Positions 60,201 to 64,000 of a stretch of DNA of 64,000 nt are shown here, piece after piece; within the stretch, counting starts at the first letter, position 1; each line of letters begins with the position of its first letter. This stretch comes from Knoxdaviesia capensis (Eukaryota; Ascomycota; Sordariomycetes; Microascales; Gondwanamycetaceae): assembly GCA_001510575.1 (NCBI GenBank), contig LNGK01000002.1:2530144-2594143 (forward strand), written 5' to 3'. Below the pieces are notes generated by a model. The model was not told where the DNA came from. It searched no databases and was given only the letters and a program-made list of their open reading frames with translations. The position numbers were made by a program, and so were the translations under genes.

Positions 60201-63200
60201 TCTTTGTCCACCTCGCCCCTGAGGCCGACCGGCCCCTGAGATTGGGGCTGTCTTGACCATTCTGTTTGGAGTTAAGGTACTTCAGCCGCTTCAAACAGCG
60301 CAAGAGTTACATTCTGGAGTAACATGCACTCTCCCGCACGAGCCGAATGCTTTTGCTGGGCTTCCTTTGCTTTGCGGCGGCCGTAATATTGGACGGCTGC
60401 AGTAGTGACCGCGGTGGCTTGCAAGGATTTTTGTTCTCTTATGCCGCCGCATCGGTGATATCTTTTGCTTTCTTCTTTGACGTCTGGGCTGTTCGTCTGA
60501 TAATTTGTTCTTACCGCCCGTCGCCAGCCACCCATCCAAATTAAACGTGTCAACGTGGTGATGGGCTGAGGGGTTGTCATACACTAACTACTCTGACCTG
60601 AATTCAGGAGGTTCTTCTTCCTTATGCTGCCAGCTTGGGAACGCAGGGTGCGAACAGGCGAGATTTGGCCAAGACAATATCGCGACCAGCACAAGAAAGA
60701 AAAAAGCCACAAGAGCCTCAACTTTCCAGACTACTGCTCGCAGATCGTTGCCATTGCTCTCGGTTCTGGCTCTCCCTGTTCAGCTCAGTCGACAAAGCGA
60801 GGCGAGACTACCCCCCACCGACCAGCTTGTTCACACTACAGTATGTGATATGCGATATCTGAGGTCTGGATGTCAGGGCCACGATATCGGCTGGCTGCGA
60901 GCAGGTTAAGAGGGGGAGGGGGGGCCTGGGAGTCCGGCCAGAGATGGCTAAAGCGCTTTCCTCAGTAAGGGTTACACCTGGTTGCGCGGCACATCCGCGT
61001 CTGCATGTTGGTCGGGCCGCCAAGACGTCTATCATTCAGCTCGTGATAAGTGCTTTTTGTCCTCTTTTATTTTCTTTTTAAATCGATGCGGTGTGGGATG
61101 AGCTGGCCCTCCACCAAATTTCACAGAGGGGACAAGGCGCATAGGCGTCCCTATCACACACGACCAGGGAGAAAGGGTCCTGGCGTGAGTGAAATACTCT
61201 CCCCCGTCTGCTGCAAGGAACCCGGGCTGTCAAAAGATAATATAAAAATGAAAAAAATGCGAAGATGTCATTGAAGCATCAGGAATCAGGCAACAAATGG
61301 CCGTGGACGTTTTCGGAAAGATGGAAATGAGGTACCACCTCCACGTCCCGGTCAGTATTGCAACCTATGGAATCGTATTTGGAATAGAATCAGCGTCGGA
61401 AGAAGGCACATTGACAACATGGGCATTCGGCCCACGAGTGACTGCGTAGCACGGGGCCACGTTCAATAGCACGCACAGTCACGCTATGAAGAGGGCTTTT
61501 GGCCCTGATCCAGGAAGCGAGAAAGAGCATGATGTGATGATGATACGAGAGTATTCACTGGACCTGTACTGTAAGTCACCGCCGTAGATTGGAGAATGGT
61601 CAAGCTCTCCCAGCAGGGAAGACGAAGAGGGACACACAAAAAACAACAACAAAAGAGACTCACATGGTAAGTCTGCTCTGAGCAAGGTGCTGCGGGGTGG
61701 TGGAGATGTCTGTACCAAACTGGAGAGGCATGTGGATTTCGCTGTTGCTGGCTGCCCACGGTCCGTGTTATGTCCCAATCTACGCCACTGCGGCGGAACC
61801 TCAACTCTTCTCATTGTTGTTAGTTTTGCCGGACCCTATAATACTGCAAGTGCACGAGTGGAAGTGATCACAGCCGGACGTCTATCGCCTCACCTTGCTT
61901 CTCGGGAGACTTCTGAGGTCAGCCAGAGAAGAACCGGCAGCATTCCTCTCTTCGAGCCTCCTCCTCCTCTGCCAGCACCACCACTTACACTCGCCTCCTC
62001 CTCACAGCGTCCAGTGATACAACACTGAGATCCGGCGCCAACACCCCTCTAAAATAGCCCCATTAAATGTACACTTGTTCCTGGATTTGTGGACCGGTCC
62101 ACCCACTAACACGTTCTGCCCAGTTGTTCACTCACGGGAGGAGAGAAAAAAAAAAAAGGAGCTCTGGAGGAGAGTTTCTATTGGTACTGACGTGGTTAGT
62201 TCGTCTAAACTTTTTCTTCTTCTGCTCTTTTCTGTCTTGTGTCTACCCCCCCTTTCTCAAAGTGGACTCTTGTGTGGCGGATTCCCTCTCGCGCAAACGT
62301 CACGGCGCATATGGCCGATGGTCGGGATATCTACACTGTGCTCTGTGGTAGACTTAATACGAGCTCCAACAGTGGCTATTGCAGACAAGACTGTATGCAG
62401 CACACTGTCCGTGAACTTCGTATAACGTAGCATTTGGATTTGACTTCCTCGCCCTCATGTTTTCAGTTGAAAGAAAACAGACCGGAGCCTACATACAGAA
62501 CCTCCCAGAGTCACATTTCGCGGTATCATTGCCTTGTTCGTCCAAAACCCCAAACCCATGAATGCCCCCAAAATCTCTTTTTCCTTGCCCAGGGTCATCA
62601 AGTTACCACTGTAGCAGGGTCGATCACAGCTTAAGGGCCCCCCGGTAGCGGCTGAAGGGGAGAGAGAAACGTATTACAATCCCCCGTTATCAAGCAATGC
62701 TTCTTTATTTTTCTTCTCTCTCTTTCTTCACATATGCTTCCTTCTTCCCGCTTGATGGCGTCGGCTCCTGAGTATTCTCAGTCGATGGGTGCAAGTGGAC
62801 GCCCAGATTTCACGAAAATAGGAGCGTTCCTGGGCTACTGAAAAAAGGAGAACAAAAAGAAAAAAGGGAAAAAGGAGCTCGTCCAATCCAGCTTCGCTTG
62901 CTCAGTGAGAAGAACCAAAGAAAAATTTACACTGAAACGCAACTAACTTTTTAGATGTTGGACCGGGAGCCGTCTAAGCCAGATCCAGCTAGTATGCATG
63001 TACCCGCACCGCCTTTTCCACGCACAGAGTGACTTCGGACGAGGGTAGCAGTCGATCACCGGGATTTTTGGGAAGAGGGTGCGCCACCCTCCTCCTTTTA
63101 GGAATCGGAAAAGAGAAAATAAAAATACTTGACCGGTTGGCGCAGCCTGGTTCATCGTGGTTTTTGGTGTGGTAGCAGAAATCTGCACTTCTGGCCCCAG

Positions 63201-63987
63201 GCAGGCCGTTTCTCGTATTGGATGGGGGAACAACCAGTTCACACACAAAAGAAACAAAAAGAAGCGGGGAGTGGCTGGAAGAACAGTAAATGGGGTGGCC
63301 TTATCATTTACAGAATCCTGTTGTGGGATCTTGTTGCTCGTGTTCCTCTGGATGCTCTCTGACTTGTTCTGGTCTGTTGTCGCCTGAGAAGGCTCTGTTC
63401 TAGAGGATCTGATCTGACCAGTCCACTTGACGGCAAGCCAGTGCTCCCCTAAGAGACACCGGCGCTGTTACGTTTGCCGTAGAGCCATAGTAAACTGCCG
63501 CAATATCTGTATCTTTCCTGCGTGGCTGGCCTAGGCAAGGCAGGCGAGCGAGAGAGGGCGCCTGTCAACGTGCTGTTCCACAGAACATGCCCCAATGTCA
63601 GAGATATACCAATCCCATCTCGTCTTCTCCCTTCTTAAAGATCCCCTGATTGCTCGGTAATGAGCGGAAATCCTGCTTCTTCGGTCTTTTCCCCTACACG
63701 TCCATGCTGCTGGCCTGTGCCCATGCTCGCATATCAACTATCCAAAGGGGGAAGATGATCTCTCATCTTGTGAATACGGGAGCGAGGAACAACGACCCAT
63801 GTGGATGTCCCGACTAATGGTCCGAGTTGTAGGACGAGCAACAGCAGTCGCGCTGTGCCTGGATATGTCATGGTTGGGAGAACTTACACGGTAATGCTAT
63901 TGCAAGAGGTCCTCGTAGGTACGTACCTGTGCACCTTCGGTTGACAATGTCCGGTGCCCCCGTCGGTAACTTTGACTCCCATCCACT

Positions 63988-63999
63988 CCCCCCCCCCCC
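63988..63999 (+). repeat. C12 run at the window end
   Basis: Twelve C followed by the last base of the window. Similar C runs in the window mark assembly trouble (one contains an N, one borders the gap). Confidence 0.9.
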
Positions 64000-64000
64000 A

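Larger units (their letters stand above)
55265..64000. other. 8.7-kb non-genic right end
   Basis: I see no supported gene. Frames are short and motif-free and do not join into a family-like protein. The stretch holds a telomere-like doublet at 57265-57279, a GAC repeat near 59896-59911, purine-rich tracts near 58.9-59.1 kb and a final C12 run (63988-63999) that may precede another assembly break. A gene with many small exons, or a noncoding RNA, could be missed. Confidence 0.5.

Overview
This window is nuclear DNA of a filamentous ascomycete (Pezizomycotina). The evidence is short spliceosomal introns (mostly 65-100 nt, several with CTAAC-type branch sites), C-ending codon preference in the genes, pyrimidine-rich gene leaders, and gene families typical of moulds. 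The order polyketide synthase, Zn2Cys6 regulator, naphthol reductase, CMR1-type regulator recalls DHN-melanin loci of Sordariomycetes, especially the Pestalotiopsis-type arrangement as I remember it. A Dothideomycete cannot be excluded from sequence alone.

The left half (4.6-29.1 kb) is a DHN-melanin (pigment) locus. A non-reducing polyketide synthase, 2177 aa with domains SAT-KS-MAT-PT-ACP-ACP-TE, lies at 4650-11413 (+) and would make 1,3,6,8-tetrahydroxynaphthalene. An AflR-like Zn2Cys6 factor lies at 18631-20034 (+). A tetra-/trihydroxynaphthalene reductase of the SDR family lies at 22177-23083 (-). A CMR1/Pig1-type factor with two C2H2 fingers and a Zn2Cys6 cluster lies at 25379-29054 (-). 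Together they make, reduce and regulate the naphthol precursor. Scytalone dehydratase and the laccase/oxidase steps are not in the window.

The right half holds a compact housekeeping/secretory block. It contains a TMEM19/DUF92 membrane protein (44820-46013 +, with a GC-AG intron), a type I metacaspase (46398-48113 -, four exons, repeat-rich prodomain), a secreted glucose/L-sorbosone dehydrogenase-like beta-propeller (50162-51693 +), a YwbE-domain protein with a C-terminal zinc finger (52294-52794 -) and a secreted DUF4360 protein (54177-55264 +).

Roughly 70% of the window has no gene I can support: 1-4.6 kb, 11.4-18.6 kb, 29-44.8 kb and 55.3-64 kb. That is unusually sparse for a mould and shows no obvious transposon. 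Both pigment regulators are preceded by very long pyrimidine-rich leaders. At least five tandem TTAGGG/CCCTAA pairs (plus partial copies) are scattered through the window, and some sit in the arms or loops of inverted repeats. A 277-base N gap beside a (GT)32 microsatellite and a poly-C run containing an N mark assembly weak points. Splice sites and protein lengths were worked out by hand from frame, donor/acceptor sequence and family motifs. No database search was possible.
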